64,000 nt of DNA from Odontesthes bonariensis (taxonomy: Eukaryota > Chordata > Actinopteri > Atheriniformes > Atherinopsidae), in NCBI RefSeq assembly GCF_027942865.1, contig NC_134528.1, forward strand, positions 7,869,586 through 7,933,585, given 5' to 3'. Positions within the stretch are counted from its first letter, which is position 1, and the number at the start of each line of letters is the position of its first letter. Under the pieces are notes generated by a model that was not told the DNA's origin, searched no databases, and worked only from the letters and a program-made list of their open reading frames with translations. Below, piece by piece: positions 20,640 through 35,428 of this stretch. The position numbers and the translations under genes were made by a program.

Positions 20640-23600
20640 TACAAGTTACACCTCTTTTTGACCAATTGGTGGAGCAACAATGCTCAAGGTTTACTGGGTT
20701 CATTTTTTTTTGGCTCCATTCCCATTTTCCACCAAGATTCGTGAAAATCTTTGCATAAACCTGCAAAACAGACAGACAAATGAAAGGTAGAACTTCAAAA
20801 ATCATAATCCTATTACCTAAGCCCAACCACAGAAGAAGAAAGTAGTATATTTTACATGCTAAATGTGTTCACAGTACCTTCACTAAGTAGAGGTTTGGAG
20901 TGGCAGCTTTCTTTGCAGGAAAAACTACAAACCAGAAGGCAAAAAGGTGGAGTCCCTCCTTGTGGTCCCTGTGATGTCTTTGTCTGTGGTGCAGTGTTTT
21001 CTCCGGGGAAGTTTAATCACACAGCCTGCTGGAAGACCAAACATATCACGGCGGGTGAATCATGAGCCAGAGCCAGTTGGAATAATCTCCAGTTTTTCCT
21101 CATTCTTTATCTCACACTGCGTTTGAAATTGTAGACAGGACTGAAAATGACTCAACAGTTTATAATGTTTACTAAAGTAATCTACCCAACATTGCTTCAG
21201 TAATAAAGTAAAAAAGTTTAACCCTCTGGGTTCATGATGCTGTGCGGCCTTTACTTGTGGAGGACCAAAAACGTAAACTTGACAGGAGCTGAGGATTGAC
21301 AGTTTCAGTCAGCTGGAAACTGAAACACCACGATTGATATCTGATACACAGAGGAAACAACACTGCCAAACTGAGTTGTGTTGCTTTAGCTCGTCATTAT
21401 AGCACCAAACCATTGTTAGCACTTTGCTTAAACATAGTAGCCCTGAAGTAACGTTTGAAATAGCAACAACAAAAGGACAGCATCAGAAAGAAAGAAAATG
21501 TTTTTATAAAAAAACAGCTTACAAAGAGCAGTACAACATTTCACAAATACAACTACTAAACAAACCACAGCAACAAATTCAATAAAACACTATATATATT
21601 GTGTTCTGTCCAATCACATGCAAGAATTCTGTGCCCTAACTTTTCCATAAAGTGATCGATTGTGGTCTTTCCTGTAAGGTTGTATATTCTGGTTTGTTGT
21701 TGTTTGTTTTTTTTCTTTTGGTTGATTGAAAAGTGTTTTTATGGAGCTCTCACCTGCTGATCTTTCAAACTGAATTAAAAGCCATTTTACCATCACTGAG
21801 GGAATTTATGAGTGTGCCACCTTCTGGCCAGATGTTACTCACATCTGTGTTAAGTGGAAAAGCAAACATTTGGTGTGTGTGAAGATCAAGACCTGAGCGT
21901 CTCTCAGCAAACTGTGTAACACTAAGCAAAATGTAGGAAAAGTGTGGAGAAAAGTCGACTCCAGAGCTAAAAATGTGTTGAGGATTTGCAATTTTGGCTC
22001 CTTTGCTTATGAATATGATGAGTTTTTAAAGTTTTAAACTCATTCTAAAATGTGTCGTTGGCTACATATGGTAGGTTACTTCCTTGCTTACTTCTGTCTT
22101 CATTTTGTTTCATTCGAGACAACACATGTCATCAGGTTGTGTGAAGTTTAATTGCATATCCCAACGGGTTTTTCACAGAGTTAGACGGTTAACACAGCAT
22201 TTACACTGTCTATACTTAGAGACTGAAATCAGGAAAGGAAAAAAATATGCCACCAAAAAAAAAACTACTGAGTTTATCTTAGCCATATGTTGAAGAGTCA
22301 TCTCTGTATGAGGGCTGTCTGGTAACACACCCACACAAGAGCCCCCTCTAGTGCATGCTGTCTCAAGCATTTAGGCTCCCCCCAACTTCACAAACTGCCT
22401 CATCATGACACACAAAGCAGAGAAGGCTGCGATGACGAACACGGATGCATCACTGTGATGAAGATTAAGAGAGGGTGGTCTTTTTTTTCAAAAGGAAGAT
22501 GGAGGGAGGGTGCTTGCACATGAAATATGAGACTGGATCATTTCTGACACATCTGCTGGAGGAAGAGCTGCACTCAAAAATGGGGATGAGAGTCCAAGAC
22601 GATCAATTATTTCTTTCGGTCAGAATAAAAACTGTTGAACGTCAACATGATCAAGATCTTGTCCTTATACTCACAACCATCTCACATTGTTAGTGTTGGA
22701 TGGATTAAAGCCAGAGATTCCTATCCTTATCCTTACTCCACGGTGTAAACTGTCATCACCAAAGAGAGAGTAGCTTTGTAGCTTTGTGGTTTACCAGGTG
22801 GGGATTACTTTTGTTTTCTATAAAACAATGTGAGTCAAACCCTCTTTTCCCTCTGTTGCTCTGATTCGAATAAATGGATATCAGGATTTCTGTAGACACG
22901 TTGCTTTCTGTAGACATGTTCTTACTTTCTCACTCCTCAAAAGGCATAACTACTGAAGCAGATCTGGTGTATACTTATCATGAACCATTTAAGAAAATAA
23001 AAGGCAATGCTTTATATAAAGTTTTCCATTCCCTGGTCCCCCTGTTCCCGTCTCCTTTCTCTCTTCCTCTATCTCTGTCCTGCAAACTCCAACAGTCAAC
23101 ATAATTTACAATTGTATGTGCAGATCAGCCTTAGAGGAAATATTACAAACAGCTGAGAAATATTAAATTGTGCATAGGGACAATAGGGAAAAGTGCTTCT
23201 TCATTTTGCTGCCTGACTATTTATTTTGTATTTTGCTGATTTCATGTCCCAAAATTTTGCAACAACATTTTCTTATCTTAAAGCTATGACTGTAATTGAC
23301 TGTGCTTAACTCAAGGGCTGCGTCACAGCTGAATATTTATTTCAACTGCCTGCTAAGTTGTTTTTAAACACAGAAATGCCTCTTGTAAGGCCATACAGTT
23401 TATGCCATGTATACGCAGAGTTTTGTGTAATCCATTGTTGATATGACTTGAAAAGTGAAGACATGATAGTTGCCCAGCTGTAACTTAAGAAAAGTCACAT
23501 TCAGTTGCCAGAATTAACTGAAGATTATTGATGATCATCATCACAACTGGAAAGTTGTATTTTAAACATCTATGAAATACTTCTTACACTCTGAAAAGTG

Positions 23601-26600
23601 TGAAAAGTATATTGTTGCTAATATGAAGTCAATAAGATGGCCAACAACATTTTTGATTGTATTTTATTGAAAATCGTTTCCAGAATACTTAGCTCCTCAT
23701 GTGTGAAAAATAGGCACCACATCCAAACTTGGCACCTCTTCGCGCTGCACAGCCTGTTAACCTGAGTGCTGAAATAAAGGTCTTCACGTTGCGCCCATGT
23801 CACGTGCACGCCATTCTCCCGGTATGGAGCCAGCATTTGGTCAGGAACTCTTCTTGATCTGATAGAAGGATGCTGTGAATAATGAACAATTTCTGCTTCC
23901 AATTACAGAAAAACACACCTCACAACATCTCATTAAAGAGTAAAGGTTGGACATCCCTCATCTACTGTCCTGAGTTAAAATATGTTTGATTTGTTGAATT
24001 ATTAAGGAAAAAAATCATTAACATGGGGTATTCTCTCAAAGCCTACAGGAAATTCTCACCATTGAGAAAAAGGTTATGGTTTTCCCTTACAACTCTCAAT
24101 GTATTCCTGGGCTGCAGGATGCAGCTTTAGTCTGTGAAAGATAGTTCTGCCACTAGTATAGGGATAAAACAGAGCAAAAAGAGATTAAGTTGTGTAATTC
24201 TTCTAGTGTCCAGAAAGACCTCCAAATTAATATTTATTTTTGTTTGTCCACTGTTGGATGTGTAAGTAAACAACTGCTGAGGTAAAAGTTTTACATATCA
24301 ACTTGTGAAAAATGGTGAAATGTTAAGATCTTATGTTCAGAGGTCGTTTCCAATTTCATACTTTGTCTTAGCCTGTAAATGTTTAAAATATCAGTACATA
24401 GTGGGATAAAATGCACATCAAAACAATATGCGGATCAAGATTTTGCCACAAACATTAGAAAAAAAATCATGAAAATATTAATAGGGAAAGTTTTCCTAGT
24501 AACATTCCTTGTGAATTTCCAAATATGTGGACTCCTGAATCCTGAATCAGACTAGAGAGAGTTAAAAGCAGGGGAATGAGAGGTGGGGGAAGCTGCCATT
24601 TGTCTTGAATTTTCCATTTTGCTAACCAGAAAACAGGCCTCAGCCTTTTCAACCACATTGAACAGGAGGTCTGGGATTTGTGCAGAGCAGGAAAGCTATA
24701 ATATTAAATCAAAAGAAACATACAGATATCTGTTTGTTCTCTTCATAATGTAAACCTGTAATCGTGCATTTGCCTTAAAAAAAAAACACCTGTAGCAAAA
24801 GTTTACATTTCATCATCCAAAATGGGCATCAAACAACATTAAAAGATGGTGGTTACATACAAGCGACCTTTAAATTGGCTGGTGTTGTATTCTATCACCT
24901 GTACATGCCTTTAAGCCCCGTCTGATCCTAAGTGATATCTTCAGATTGGGTCTTCTTCTCATCCTGGCCTGCTGAAAGTTTCCTATAAGAGTTCTCAGAT
25001 TGGAAGCAGCTGTGGCTGTTGGCTGGGCTCAAGCTGTGGGAGGCAGCAGCAGGCCAGGAGGGAGGAGCTACAACATCTGGAAAAGAAGGAAATCTGGCTG
25101 AAGTACAGAGACAAGAGCCCAGCAACATGAATACTCTCTGAGCCAATCCTGCAGCTACAGTGTTTGCAAGTTTACTTCATGTAAAAGAAAAAAAGAATCT
25201 GTTAGATGCTTTCATTGTTAGCATTGATTTTGAGTTACTGCAGTATTGGTTTCATTTAGTAATGTGCAAATGCAGGGTAGAGAAGGTATGGCAAAGCGGT
25301 GGAGACAGTCAATAGAGTGGACTGCTTTTGTTAAGTTTGAACCCTCTGGGCCTCTCCTGATGTGAGAGCGTGTCTACACATGTGGGAGCCGCCTGCAAGA
25401 GGAAAAGAGAAGAAGGAGGCTTGAGGCAGTGCTGCTGGTCAAGAATAATGTAAATTCCTCTTCAGATCTGCTCATTTTGGCACACATGGATTGGTTTTCT
25501 AGCAAATTTGTGAATGTCTTTTTTTGTTAAATGTTTCTGTTCTCTGTATCTACTCTCTGCAGTTACACAGGAACAACAAAAGCTTTTTGTCTCTGCAAAA
25601 TGAAACTGTTTTCAAAAGGGTCTGCAAATGTTGAACTTTCATAATCTGCCATCATTTTGACGTTTTTATGCAAACTTTCTCCGATTTCTGTCACAGCAGA
25701 AACTAAATTCCTTATTGGTTGTCAACTCACCCAAAAACAAGTGTAATGGTAGTCTCAGACTTAAACCCCAGAACAGTAAACAAGATGATCACCTGTAAGC
25801 TCTTCAAAAGCTTTATGTTTTGTACCATAGTCCTTAAGTTTGACCACTTAGCTTCTCGAAAAGCAGTATATGGAATCCAGGTATAGTGCTTACCATCATC
25901 TGAGTTTAGTGTGATAATCTATTAGACATTTGACTGTTAGAAAATAAATGCATGCAGCAGATATTTATGGAAATGTCATTTGTTTTGCTTGTACAAACTG
26001 AACCATAAGATGAAACAATTCTCTGATGTGATCATTAACAAAAGTCATTAGAAATCCTCACGGGGGAGTCCAATCTGTGTGCCAAATTTTAATACAGACT
26101 ATTGAATAATTGCTGTTATTACAAACAAAAGTGTACACTAAATGAAAAGTCCTGGAAACACTACAGTCTGTAGAGCAAGATCTCGCTAAAGGTTCCAGCC
26201 TGGACTAAATTAGTGAGCAGAATGAGCAATGAGGGACTGACTCCCAGAGCCACGTCACTCGGAAAAAAAGGACAAGTCTAACCATTTCTGAACTTTGAAG
26301 GTGGATAAACCGAGTTTAGGTTATAGGTTCTGAGTCAGTCAGAGTAAAGCATAGGAATGTAAAAGCTACTGTCATGTTTATTTCTGGTGAAGAAATGGCC
26401 TTATAATACCATGGTAATTATATGTTTTGGTCTGCTGAACTACCAGCCATGCAAAGTCAGTATAATTAACTCCTCCCTCCCATTTGGATTTTTATTCCTT
26501 GGGCTTTTTTGGCTTTGACATTTTTATTCTTAAAAGATTTAAAGAAAAATTCTTAACACAAGCAGCACATGCGTTCTCAGGCGCAGTAAGAGCTTCCCCT

Positions 26601-27150
26601 GGCCTGGGTTTGTACAGCAGAGGGATGGAGGTTAACAGAGCAAGAGTGGCTCTGGCATCCCAGCGTCTGCCTGGACAGAGGGTTCATTCTTTTCCTCCAA
26701 TCCCCCCTGTCGTCCCCTACAGACCACAATTTGTCAGCCAATCTGCGCACTGTTTACTGAGGAAATGTTCACTTAGTGCAGGAAGTCTGAGGTGAAACCT
26801 CAGACGTTTGATTTCAGCAGTTAGCCAAATAACACCAGAGTTATAAGTCAGGTCAGATCAACATAGGTGGGAACTAAACCCAGGGCAGCCTTTCAACCTC
26901 AGCTCACCTGGAAGAGATGTTGTGTTATTTTAAAACTTCTGTAATCTTTATACATTTATGATTTATCATAGATAATATTTGATAAGAGCACTTCCATGGA
27001 GTCAGGGTTCTACATGCTTTTGAACTAGAATTTTATTCCGTTGCTAGAATAACTTTAGAAATTTCTTTGACAGTTTTAAACCTCCAGAGTGACTCCAGAT
27101 TACATCATTTTTCTTACTTTAAGCTAAAGTCGTTGTGCTTTATTGAAATA
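20640..27150. other. Long gene-poor stretch
   Basis: No gene recognised over about 6.5 kb. Two locally GC-richer patches (about 24940-25140 and 26560-26800) hold chance-like open frames of 72 and 103 codons with no family motif or splice partner; they could be conserved non-coding elements, which needs cross-species alignment. Confidence 0.4.
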
Positions 27151-27193
27151 ATACTGCAAATATTATCATGTAATCTTTATTTGTTCAATCAAG

Positions 27194-27199
27194 TTTATT
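27194..27199 (-). terminator. Candidate polyadenylation signal of retsat
   Basis: AATAAA on the minus strand about 820 bp past the retsat stop. Another AATAAA lies at 27139-27144. The 3' UTR length is therefore an inference. Confidence 0.3.
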
Positions 27200-28020
27200 G
27201 AGAATGTACAGCCAAACATAGGATAGCTGTTCCTCACAGCCCACTATCCAAATGTTCTTAATTTTCAATGAAGATGTGGTTGCCTCTTGCATGACAGGTG
27301 AAACAAACACAATGCACTAAACGTATTTGTGCAATACTGTTGGAAGTCTAAGATCATTACATACCACGGTACACAATCTGAGCAATCACTTTTAACAACG
27401 TAAAAACACAGAAGAAAATAAAGATCAAATATGTGAAATGACTGAGTAACTCTGGGTACTAGGAGTTATTGAAGTAAAACTTTATAAATACTGAAATGAA
27501 TCAGTGACCAGCACAAGCATCTTTTCTGAAACCAACAACACTGGAAAGTTGTACCAGTCTACAGTGGTGATACTGCAACATCAGTCTCATTTAAAGTCAA
27601 TAACACACCAAACCAGGTATTTCATGCTCATTTTCAGCATTTTTTCATGGTATCATAATCCACAGCTCACAAAGTCAATCATCTCACGGTCAAACTAAGT
27701 AATAAGTTGTCCATTTGCACAGGGTAGTTGATGTGTAGTTGTGACAAAATATGATGAAGAAACACCGACCTTTTTTTTGAGTGAACCAGTAGTCTCAGTA
27801 CTTGACTACTAGATGAGCCATCAAACTAATGGTGTGATAGCTTCACTTCATGAAATGCATAAAGTACAAACAAGACATCACATCTATCCCTTGTAAGCAT
27901 CAGAGTGGAGATTTGATCAAATCAGTGTATTCCTTAAAGCTTCACATTGTAGACGAAGATCCTTCTGCACCGTGTTTGTGCAGTTCCATTGTTGCCCTGC
28001 AGGGGAAGTGGAGAGTGCTC

Positions 28021-31000
28021 TCACTGCAGCTTCTTAGCCAGCTGGGCCAGCTCTCTGGCTTTCCCCTTCTTCAGCTTCTTCTTGAGGAGGAGCAAGTCAA
28101 TGTAGACAATGTGATCTAACACTGTAGAGGCGCAGAGGAGTCCGCCATGTAGAGCGCCTGCTATCCCACAGCTGAACACATCTTGGCCTGAAACAGGCAA
28201 TTCCACAAGATAAGAAACTTATTCTGCTTTGTCACTTTCTTACAGTGGAACACAAACAAAAGGGTGAACCAGAAACTGACTATTTTGGTGCAGAATTGTT
28301 ACAGGGCAAGTGAGTATCATCAACCTTCCCCCCACAGTGTAAATGGATCTGTGGGTGTGTTAAGACATTTCTGCCTCTTTCTGCCTCGCTGGCAGCAAGG
28401 TTGCTCTGTTCAGAAAGCACAACTTTTTCATACCTGAGATGTAGAGGTTTTTGACAGGGGTGTTGCATCTGTTCCTGGCTACGGTCTCGGCATGAAAACG
28501 TTCCAGGTTGTGCTCAGCAGAGTACATGGCACCACGCTGAGCACCAAGGTAGTGCATATTGGTCAGTGGGGTCGCCACATCCTGGAAAACCAGCTGACAA
28601 ACGAATAATAAAGAAAATGTCATACAGTTAGCATACATGAAACAAGAGCTTTAAGAACCTCTATTGTTGCTGTCAAACGTTTTGTTGATTTTCTCAAACA
28701 TTTTCGAAGACATTTAAGATTTATTGGTTGCAATGAAACAACAGAATTATGGTTAAATGTGCGTGTGAATGTCTGTGAATGCCTGACAGATCCTACCTTG
28801 TGTCTGATTTTAGGGAATAAAGTACAGGCCCAGTCAAAGAGGTTCTTAGCAAATCTCATTTTGTAGTTGTTGTATTCATCCCCCCTTTTGCGCACAGTAG
28901 TGTCCTTCCACTCTTCAAACCATTCGTAGTTGACCATTGTCAGTATTGTCATGCAAGATTTTCCTAAGAACACGAATAGAACAGCGAACTAAACATGTGT
29001 AACCTATGTGGACACCCAGACATGACAGTTTTTATTATTTTTATGTCAAATTTACAAACACAAAGAAATGGTACTTGTAGTACAACATCAAATCTTTTTA
29101 AAAAATTTCTTTTGAAATTCTTGTTGCTACTTTTGATATAGAAATGTGATTGCATACCAGGATGTCGTGTTTTAGCTTCGGGATCTTTGGCAGAAGGCAT
29201 TGTGATGAACATCATGGGGATGTTATCAGGTGCTTCCTCTTTGCTCATAGCAAAGAACTCCTCCATCCTAAAAAAAGAAAGAAAAAACAGCAAAGTAAAT
29301 TATTACTAAACAAGAGAAATACGTATCATTATGTACAGTTTATAAGCCTTTATGGTCCAAAGTTTTACTTGAGAGTGCTCTGGTTTTACTTCCTATACAA
29401 TAGCGCCCCCTTGTGCTCATATGTGATCTTCCACCACTCAACAAAATCTTTACTCTGGAAACTCACGACTTGTCCATGTCATTGTTCTTAAACAGCCAGA
29501 AGTTAGTGGACGTGAGGCCCAATTCTTCCTCAGTTCCATCAAAACCAGAGAAGACCAAGAACGATCCTCGGCCGTGTTTCATCATGTTCAGCCTTTCCTG
29601 AATATCTACAATAGAGTGAAGTTTATTAACACTGAAATTTCTTCACTGGTCTGATTTATAGCAGGCAGGCTGCTCACCGTGTTTAACTTGAATCTCAGGT
29701 GGGAGGAGTTTCTGGAAGGTGGTGAAGATACCACAGTTTGAAACAACCACAGGTGCATGGACTTCCACTTCCTCTTGGCCTTTCCTCACCTTCACGCCTG
29801 CCACATACCACAAACAGAAAGTCTTGGCCTGACAACATCTCGGCCTTAAAAAGTAAAAAAAAAAATAGCCAGATTCAGTTCTTACCATAAGCTGCTCCCT
29901 TCTCGTTAACCAGGATCTGGGAGACGGGGGCTCTGACCAAGCAGTTCCCTCCATATTTCTGAATGGTACGGATGATGTGGAAAGCAATCTCGCTGGCGCC
30001 ACCTTTAGGGTAGTAGGCTCCTCGTTTGTAGTGATGAATCAGGAGGGCATTGATCAGAATGCTGGAGTTCTTTGGAGGCACACCTACATGTGTTCAGAAT
30101 AGTACTTTAGTTTTACTAAGAGAGAGATTTGAGGGTGTTAGTATTCAGTGTTTAGACTGCCATTCTTTCACTTCAAATCTAATATGGTTAAGTGTGCTTT
30201 GGGTAAAGAAAGCTTGCCGGTTAGTAATCTTATTACGGACACACCATAGAACAAGTAAGAGAAAATGACTTGGAGATCCTTGTTTTTGGTCAGCGTGTTA
30301 ACGAAATCAGTTGCACAGGTTCCAGAGAGGCGGAAGACTGAAGAGGCAATGTCTGCAATGCCGGACTTCAGCAGGAGTAAAGAAACCCACTGAGGGATCA
30401 GCTTCAGAGTTGCCAGATAGTGGGTCTTCTTAGCTGAGATCTGAAGAAGGTGGACATTCAGACGGACATTTACATCATTTGCATTTACATTTAGTGAGCA
30501 TTTAGGACGCATAAAACGTATAACATGTGTCCATTAGCAGTCATTACCTTCATAATTTTGAAGAATTCCTCAATGGCCTCTGTGTCGTCAGGGAATTGCT
30601 TCATCAGATGAGCTTTCATCTCAGTTTTACCAGAGAAGATGGTGTACTCTCGTTTCTCATCATCCAGTCCGATCTGGATGGTGTCAAAATGCTGATTTAG
30701 CTCCTGAAACTCCAGCTGGCCTTCAGTGATCTGGTCAAAGGCAATTCGTAGCAGACTGTTCTCATGGACCTGACCGATGTAGTGAAGACCTGGAGAAACA
30801 GTTGTTATTTCAAGTAAACGATCAATTTAAGTACAAGTGGGTAGCACAGCTAAAGAGGACCATGATCTGTGCTTTCTATGATTTTTAACGTATTTTTTAA
30901 GTTGCTGCCCAAATTTCCTGTCCTGAAGAATGCTTCTCATTACCATAATGATGGTAAACACAATATTTTTGGACATTATGTGCTGTTATGATGTAACCTT

Positions 31001-33109
31001 GGTTGTGGGAAATGTTACATGAGAGTCACAGATACTTCATCAAATATTTTTGCTCATAAAACATTGGAAGAACTTGTAAAATATTATGTTTTAGTATAGT
31101 TCAGTTTACCAAAAATTTTATTCAAGTACAGTTTATTGTTGATTTATTGGTTTTGTCAGCAGACAGAAATTTAAAAGCTTTTTTTCAGTCACTAAGAGCA
31201 CCGGCAACAGCATTTTTCAATATTTTCTGAATTAATACAAGCAAAGCTAAATTGACTGTGTGCGTTCATCCATCATGACAACAATGATTATTTTCTATTG
31301 GATATAAAATAGTTCAACTGACTATTTCAACTTTAACAGTGTGAAATTAGTACTGAAAAAAATGCTGTGGCATTTCCTCCAGTTTCCGAACAATTTATGC
31401 TTTGTATACGTACTAAACATTAGCTGAAAAAAATAACCCTGCAGTTATAAAAAAAAAAAAACAATACTTGAATGTGTCGGTCATAAAGACAGAAGGCTTC
31501 TCACCAACATCAAACTCAAAGCCTTTCTCTATGTAAGTGTGGCAGCATCCTCCAGCCTGGTCGTGCTGTTCCAGGACCAGCACTTTCTTTCCCGCTTTGG
31601 CCAACGTGGCTCCGGCTGTCAGCCCCCCAATACCACTACCGATGACAATGACATCCAGGTTTTCCGGCACTTTGTCAACACTGAAACCTGGAAAGAAACA
31701 TACAGCACTGGTAATGAAATAAAAAACTTTATTGTTCTGGTTCACTAAACTCCCTATATTGTTCTAGGTCATGAAAAAATGTTATCAAATGCTGAACCTG
31801 AGACTTTAAAATATGTTACACAATGAGTTTTACAATGCAGTCTGAAGGTCGTACTGCACACCTTTCCTGTCGTAAATACTGAATTGAGGCCTGTGACTGT
31901 GTGCAATAAACAGAAGATTAGACAGATATCATAACCTCCTAATCACAATCTAATTTAGATAAAACACAAACATGAAAAACAGTTCCTGTACTTCCAATTT
32001 AGATCTGATCTCTAGTCTCATTTATGGCACCATAAACAGAACATTTAGATAGATGCATCTGCACAATTCAGCAGAAATGTTTTCCAGAGCGAAATAGTTG
32101 TAAGCCAGTAATAAAAGATCATTTAGAACCTTCATTCACATGTTTCGAAATGCTCATTTGGTTGTCGTAGATATTAGCAACCAGCCAAAACCTCACTGGT
32201 TTAATCTTATGGTACCATAAAAAAGTGTAATTTTAAGATTTTTTAAATATGGGAATAATCTGAAACACCTTGGTATAATTTGGAATAGTCAATCTCTGAG
32301 AAAAAAAAAACAGGTATAAACATATTTACAACTAAAACTAAGAGAAAAAAAATTAAAACACTCAATATTTCATTTGTTTAAGTTGTACAAAAAGCAACTG
32401 AGGCACCAAACTCATGTAGGATGTAAGATTTTTCCAGTCATGTAAACAAAATAAAATCTAATACAAATATATACGCTGACCAAGGTGAGCATGTTTGTTT
32501 CCAATTAGCTTTTTGCATCAAGATGAAAAGAGCATGTGCAACTACAGGTTTAGGAACCTGACATTCAGGATGTTTACTTGCTGGGACATAAGAATTGAAT
32601 GGCTATTGTTAGAAGAGATCCCTACACAACACTATCATCTTGATAAATAAAAAACGGTGGCATTGAAAAATGTCAATATTCAGATTGCATTTATTCATTG
32701 TGAAAACAAAGATTGTTCCTGCACTTTTTGGAGCGTGAAGAATGCAACAGCACTATAACATTTTTCAGAATACAGGTTGGTAATATTTGTTTTAAAAGTA
32801 TGAAATTAATAGAGTTACAGATTTTACTGGTCTGAACTTTCTACCAGTGAGGACTGTTTTAAGTCATGCCTGAACACTCCAATGAAGACTCTAGTCAGCT
32901 GATTTTTTATTTTAATGCATCACATTGACTATTCAATCTGCTTTAGTTTTACCTTGTTTGATTACTTTGTCCCGCTTCTTCTGATCAAACTCACGAGGTC
33001 CAGGGGGTGCCACTGACTCCAGAGAGAAAGGGCTCGGTTTCCCAAACAAGTACCAGTACGTGCCACCAGCCCATATAACCAGCCAGACTAAGAAAATCAA
33101 GAGCCACAT
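28021..33109 (-). CDS. retsat: All-trans-retinol 13,14-reductase (retinol saturase)
   Basis: FAD-dependent ER-membrane enzyme that saturates the C13-C14 bond of all-trans-retinol. Eleven exons join in phase to 612 codons plus stop, close to the 610 residues of human RETSAT: 32953-33109, 31505-31687, 30548-30789, 30245-30440, 29886-30083, 29678-29797, 29467-29605, 29158-29267, 28797-28963, 28434-28593, 28021-28187. All introns are GT-AG. Residues 1-18 form a hydrophobic N-terminal anchor ([16 protein letters not shown]). The dinucleotide-binding motif is GSGIGG at residues 69-74, followed by [15 protein letters not shown]. Other conserved stretches are [46 protein letters not shown] and the C-terminal FAD-contact region [18 protein letters not shown]. 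The C-terminus is Lys-rich ([19 protein letters not shown]), which may aid ER retention. The start is chosen by the membrane anchor. No disabling change was seen. Confidence 0.97.
31688..32952 (-). other. retsat: retsat intron 1
   Basis: The largest intron of the gene (1,265 bp), GT-AG, AT-rich; no repeat or nested gene recognised. Confidence 0.85.
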
Positions 33110-35310
33110 CTTTGAAACAATGAGAACACAGTTTCTGTATCAGTGTTCACAGCTGCTGTGGCAGGTGTATTCTGGACAACTGGCCCCTTTATGAGGCTCC
33201 TTTTATTCTGCTCTTGAATGAGTGCTAAAGGTCTGGAGAAGGTAGGGGGATGATATGTAACTCTCACTGTGTCATGACAAGCAATAAAGATTAAGTGGTG
33301 AAATACTGCCTTTTCTTGCAATGATGGTGCACAAACAGACTGAGGATAACTGCTGAAAAAAAACATCAAAAACTAACCTAAACATTTTTTCTTAATAATT
33401 CCTTCACAAATTTTGTCACAAGTTGCTTGACTTTTGAAGGAAATTCTTCTTAACACTAAAGGATAAAACTTCACAATCAAAGTTACATTAAAGTAAGTTG
33501 AGTTATAAAGGAAATAATAGTTAGTTAGTACATTCAGTGGATCCAAAGTGCTCAAAATAAACCTAGATAGATATGTTCACAATTGCACTTGCCTGATAAG
33601 GCAATTTAGATAAAATCCTATTGACAACTTACAGCAGACTTTTACAACAGTGAAGCTGAGTGAGATTACAGAGTTTCAGAATTTCAGGTCAGATAAGAAT
33701 AGAGTCGGTGGTCTTGGGAAACCAAGAAATAGTGACTTTTTCTCTTAAAACTCAATCTAATAAGAGAACAAGAACACTCACTTGTGTAAGTGGCTCTGCA
33801 ATATTAACTATTCTCGATCCATCCAGTTATCTTACATCCACTTATCATCTCCTGAAAGTAGGTGATAAACTTAAATCTTATGTTGTATGATCTATGTGAT
33901 GACACATTTTCTTTGACTATGTGCATGGACTTTACACTGAAGTTATATAATTTCCAGTCCTCAGTTGACTTTGAGCTAATGAATCTGTATGAACAGATAA
34001 CAAGAAACACCCCCGAACACAAGCTATTTTGTTAGCCTCCTTGAATTTGACTTTCAGACAGCTAATAATGTAAACATAATGCAAACTGACCTTACGTTTG
34101 ATATTTTGATGTCTCATCCTCAACATAGTTGTATAGTGATAATCACATTAAGATCATTCAGTTCAATGTCAGTTTTCTGGTGTGCTTGAATGGCTATTAG
34201 TGAAGTAATAGCTATACATTTGCTCTTTTACAGCTCAGAATGGTCACATTCTAACAGATTCAGTCTGTGGTTCAGTATTGTGTTGCTGAAATGTGCAATA
34301 CCTGCTGTTGAGAAAAGAGTAGTTGGACTCACCTTTGCAGCCTCTTATGGGGAATTTATTAACAAGACCAGCATAGAAACAGGTACATGGCAGCATACAT
34401 GGAAATTCCCAATAACCTTAGTTTGTGAGATCCTTTTATACTCCCTAATATCATTCTGTGAATATGTGGCCTGGACCCAATCTCTGTCGGGCGCCACTGT
34501 GTCTGAGATTGCTGCTACATCTTCATCATCGCCTTGACAGAGACATTCCGACCCTGAACAATATGTGGTTTGAGCAGTATCAAGGTTCTGTTCTAACCAC
34601 AAACCTTGCCTAAGAAAGAGAACCTGCAAATACCTCTCAGGCTTTCCAAATGAACAAGTTACTCCATATGTTCATAAGTTATAATGAACCCCCATACCAA
34701 GGCAGATGATCTCTCTCCTGTTTAGTCCAGAAGATGCAGCAAAATTTGCATTTGTCAGACATAGAATACTTTTACACTTTGCCTCAGTTCATTTTTAGAT
34801 CAGCACTTCTGGATCATGTATACATATGGCCTCTTCTTTGCATGACAGACCTTGAACCTGCATTTGTGGATGGCACGGTGAATTATGGAGGTCTTCCTGA
34901 GCCCATGCGGCCATGCAATGATTTCCATGGCTGAATTATGCCTGTGGTAAATGAAGGCCTGAAAATCACAGGTCATATATAGCTGTGCAAGCAAACAGAA
35001 ATGTCTTCAAATTCTCTGAATCTTTTGCTGATTTTATGTAGATGATGGAATATTCAAGGTCTTCACAATTATTTATTGAGGAATATTATTCTGAAATTTG
35101 CTCCACGTTTTATATATCTGGTTCTTTTTTTTTTTAGATGTGTTGCTGCGACCAAATGATGAGTTTATAACAGTAAAATGTTTGTCTTTCATCATTTAAT
35201 GTTGCTAACTTGATGACTTAAGTCTTGTTTTTAAGTCAGTATAGTAAAAATATTTTAGGTAACATCAGTTAGCTTTCTTCATATCTGTAGTTTTTAATTT
35301 AAGTTGTTTA
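33110..35310. other. Intergenic, retsat upstream region
   Basis: Expected to contain the retsat promoter next to 33110, but no convincing motif was identified. Open frames such as 34190-34537 show no family signature. Confidence 0.4.
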
Positions 35311-35315
35311 GATTT

Positions 35316-35322
35316 ATATATA

Positions 35323-35408
<86 letters not shown>

Positions 35409-35428
35409 TACATACATATATATATATT
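35316..35428. repeat. (TA)n microsatellite
   Basis: About 110 bp of nearly pure TA with a few TGTG and TACA interruptions; self-complementary and cruciform-prone. Confidence 0.95.

Noticed and set aside
24928-25146. Minus-strand 72-codon frame starting with a hydrophobic segment (signal-peptide-like)
   Set aside because: No splice partner or homologue known to me; lies in a GC-rich patch where chance frames are longer.
26484-26795. Plus-strand 103-codon frame in a GC-rich patch
   Set aside because: Low-complexity reading, no motif; more likely non-coding.
29150-29491. Plus-strand 113-codon frame
   Set aside because: Runs opposite retsat exons 7-8 and their intron.
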